From an uncultured Eubacterium sp. (GTDB taxonomy: Bacteria > Bacillota > Clostridia > Lachnospirales > Lachnospiraceae): 32,918 nucleotides of DNA. The notes beneath the pieces were generated by a model that saw nothing but the letters and a program-made list of their open reading frames with translations, ran no database searches and was not told where the DNA came from. The stretch is from contig CATLIX010000038.1 of the NCBI GenBank assembly GCA_949959185.1, forward strand, positions 1-32,918, in the 5' to 3' direction. Of this stretch, positions 31,659 through 32,918 are shown in pieces (the first letter of the stretch is position 1; the number at the start of each line of letters is the position of its first letter). A program made the position numbers and the translations under genes.

Positions 31659-32654
31659 TTATTCTGTCAGAAATCCCGCCGCCAGTTCCTGAAGCTGTGC
31701 GGCTGTCTCAGGCTCCAGTTCTCCCGTATAGCTGCAGCCCACGGGAGATTCCCGGAAAATTACCGCATAAGCAGTACATGCTGCAAGATAGGAGCCTTCC
31801 GGTGACGGGTGCATACCGTCTTCCGCCCAGAGTTCTGTCTGAGGATATTGATCCAGACAGCGCATGAACCCGATTCCGCCCGGAATCAGAAGGCTGTCCA
31901 GACGTTCAGCTACTGCCATGGTGTTCTGAGCCAGAGCAGACTGTACCAGTTCGGGCCCCATGATACTGGCGCCCTCTTTGGGAGTCCAGGTCATAAGCAG
32001 TGCGGTCTGTCCTCCGGCGGCGCGGATTTTTTCATCCAGAGCTGCGGCGGCGGGAAGCATGTTCTCTTCCGCATAAGCGAATGCATCGTTGGTATTCTCC
32101 TGCAAAATCACGAAATCCCAGTGTTCTTCCGTCAGCTTCTGATGCAGGGCTGCGCCCAGTTCATCAGAAGTATCTGCAAACTGTGTCAGGGTGTAATAGC
32201 CTTCGGAAAGTTCCTGTACCTCGCACTGGCGGCCCATGCCTCTGACTACTTCCCCGAACATGGCGGGCAAATCATTGGTAAAGGTATGGCTGTTGCCTGC
32301 AAACAGAATGCGGGGATTTTCTCCTGCCGCCGGGTCAGGAACCTTTAAATCCAGGGTCTGGCTGAAGTCAAAATCTTCTTCTGACGAATCAGAATCTTTC
32401 TGTGGCGGAGTTTCAGAATCTGCGCTTTCGGAGGGCGGTTCTTCCGGAGCTTCAGATTTGTCCGTTTCTTCTGAAACTTCCGGGCCGGAAGTTTCATCTG
32501 TGGACGGTTCGGTGGAAGCAGAAGTGTTCTCCGGAGCAGAACAGCCTCCCGCAAACAGCAAAAAGGCCAGCAGGAGAGCGCACAGAATCATCGGAGTTCT
32601 GTTCCGGCGTTTTCTGAAAGAGATGATGTTTTCGTTGAAAATGTCATTGTTCAT
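31659..32654 (-). CDS. SGNH-type (DUF4886-like) lipoprotein hydrolase
   Basis: 331 residues. A lipoprotein signal (basic start, hydrophobic core to residue 37, lipobox FAGGC with Cys38) places it on the outer face of the membrane. An acidic Ser/Glu/Pro linker (39-105) leads to a hydrolase domain. GNSHTF with Ser122 is block I; LQENTND near 184-190 may supply the block III Asn; Asp279 and His282 in DGMHPSPEG complete the triad. The likely activity is ester or acyl hydrolysis of a cell-envelope or carbohydrate substrate, not known. The start is ATG 32654 after AAAGGTG, a modest site. An upstream frame to 32717 is rejected. Confidence 0.85.
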   Translation of the reverse strand: MNNDIFNENIISFRKRRNRTPMILCALLLAFLLFAGGCSAPENTSASTEPSTDETSGPEVSEETDKSEAPEEPPSESADSETPPQKDSDSSEEDFDFSQTLDLKVPDPAAGENPRILFAGNSHTFTNDLPAMFGEVVRGMGRQCEVQELSEGYYTLTQFADTSDELGAALHQKLTEEHWDFVILQENTNDAFAYAEENMLPAAAALDEKIRAAGGQTALLMTWTPKEGASIMGPELVQSALAQNTMAVAERLDSLLIPGGIGFMRCLDQYPQTELWAEDGMHPSPEGSYLAACTAYAVIFRESPVGCSYTGELEPETAAQLQELAAGFLTE

Positions 32655-32749
32655 GAGTTTCTTCACCTTTCTTATAAATATAATTAATAGGCATTTGCGA
32701 AACACCAGAACCCACATAAATACGGGATTCTCTTTGTTACAAAATAAAA

Positions 32750-32918
32750 CAACTCCTCACTGGTTTGTGGTAAAATTGAGATGCCGAGTAACAATCAACC
32801 ATATCCACCAGTAAAGGAGTTGTACCTACATGATAACATACAAACAGCTCTCTTTGGCAGATATTTTTACCGATTGCCAAAATAAATTTGATAATGATAA
32901 ATATCAGTTCCCTGCACT
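32750..32918 (+). mobile_element. Left end of an insertion sequence, cut by window edge
   Basis: Sequence from about 32750 (ACTCCTCACTGGTTTG) looks like an IS terminus leading into a transposase gene. The true end and any target duplication cannot be fixed because the right end is outside the window. It stands upstream of the lipoprotein gene, divergently, and may have altered that gene's promoter. Confidence 0.6.
32830..32918 (+). CDS. Transposase, N-terminal fragment (runs off the window)
   Basis: ATG 32830 follows AAAGGAG (32813-32819) by ten bases. The 29 visible residues (MITYKQLSLADIFTDCQNKF, then DNDKYQFPA) match the start of a DDE transposase that I recall from Lachnospiraceae genomes. 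The family number is not certain. The rest lies outside the window, so whether it is intact is unknown. Confidence 0.7.
   Translation, partial: MITYKQLSLADIFTDCQNKFDNDKYQFPA

Overview
The window looks like chromosomal DNA from a Gram-positive anaerobe of the Lachnospiraceae (Clostridia). The reasons are moderate GC, near-universal AGGAGG-type ribosome binding sites, sigma-A promoters, and families typical of that group: DUF1002, DUF5685, DUF1700/DUF4097 with PadR, PdxS/PdxT, bacteriohemerythrin and decayed Rpn-type transposases. Species cannot be fixed from sequence alone.

Layout. 1-6.45 kb: recJ (exonuclease), a 21-bp tandem-repeat leader, a soluble chemotaxis-receptor-like coiled-coil protein, an alpha/beta hydrolase, a secreted DUF1002 protein, then a divergent membrane protein of unknown function. 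6.5-10.3 kb: a SAM methyltransferase, hslO (redox chaperone Hsp33) and glutamine-dependent nadE, read in one direction; a 35-bp tandem repeat lies at the methyltransferase/hslO junction. 10.3-12.6 kb: a strongly folded 165-nt element just after a predicted promoter, then a tight operon of a DUF5685 protein with isoprenoid-synthase-like Asp motifs, a J-domain protein with a Cys-rich tail, and a flavodoxin. 12.7-14.8 kb: a Dcm-like cytosine methyltransferase with an N-terminal ribbon-helix-helix-like domain, overlapping vsr, then two tiny genes and a terminator; no restriction enzyme is seen. 14.8-20.0 kb: a two-gene FtsX-type ABC transporter with an OmpR-type response regulator and a histidine kinase. 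20.2-21.7 kb: pdxS-pdxT (pyridoxal phosphate synthase). 21.75-24.2 kb: PadR repressor, DUF1700, DUF4097 and PspC proteins, a probable envelope-stress module. 24.3-25.6 kb: bacteriohemerythrin and a DUF3592 protein. 25.7-29.15 kb (minus strand): ECF sigma factor, six-span membrane protein, ABC ATPase and ABC permease as one translationally coupled operon.

29.2-32.9 kb is a decayed accessory patch. It holds a frameshifted small gene, an internally deleted Rpn-family nuclease/transposase, short IS-like scars, moaC followed by a 36-37-bp tandem repeat array, an SGNH-type lipoprotein, and the 5' end of an insertion-sequence transposase running off the window edge.

The most interesting candidates are the folded element at 10322-10486 with the DUF5685/J-protein/flavodoxin operon below it, the RHH-Dcm/Vsr unit, and a terminator-like dual-hairpin element found in three places. 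All functional statements are from reading motifs by eye; no database search was run.
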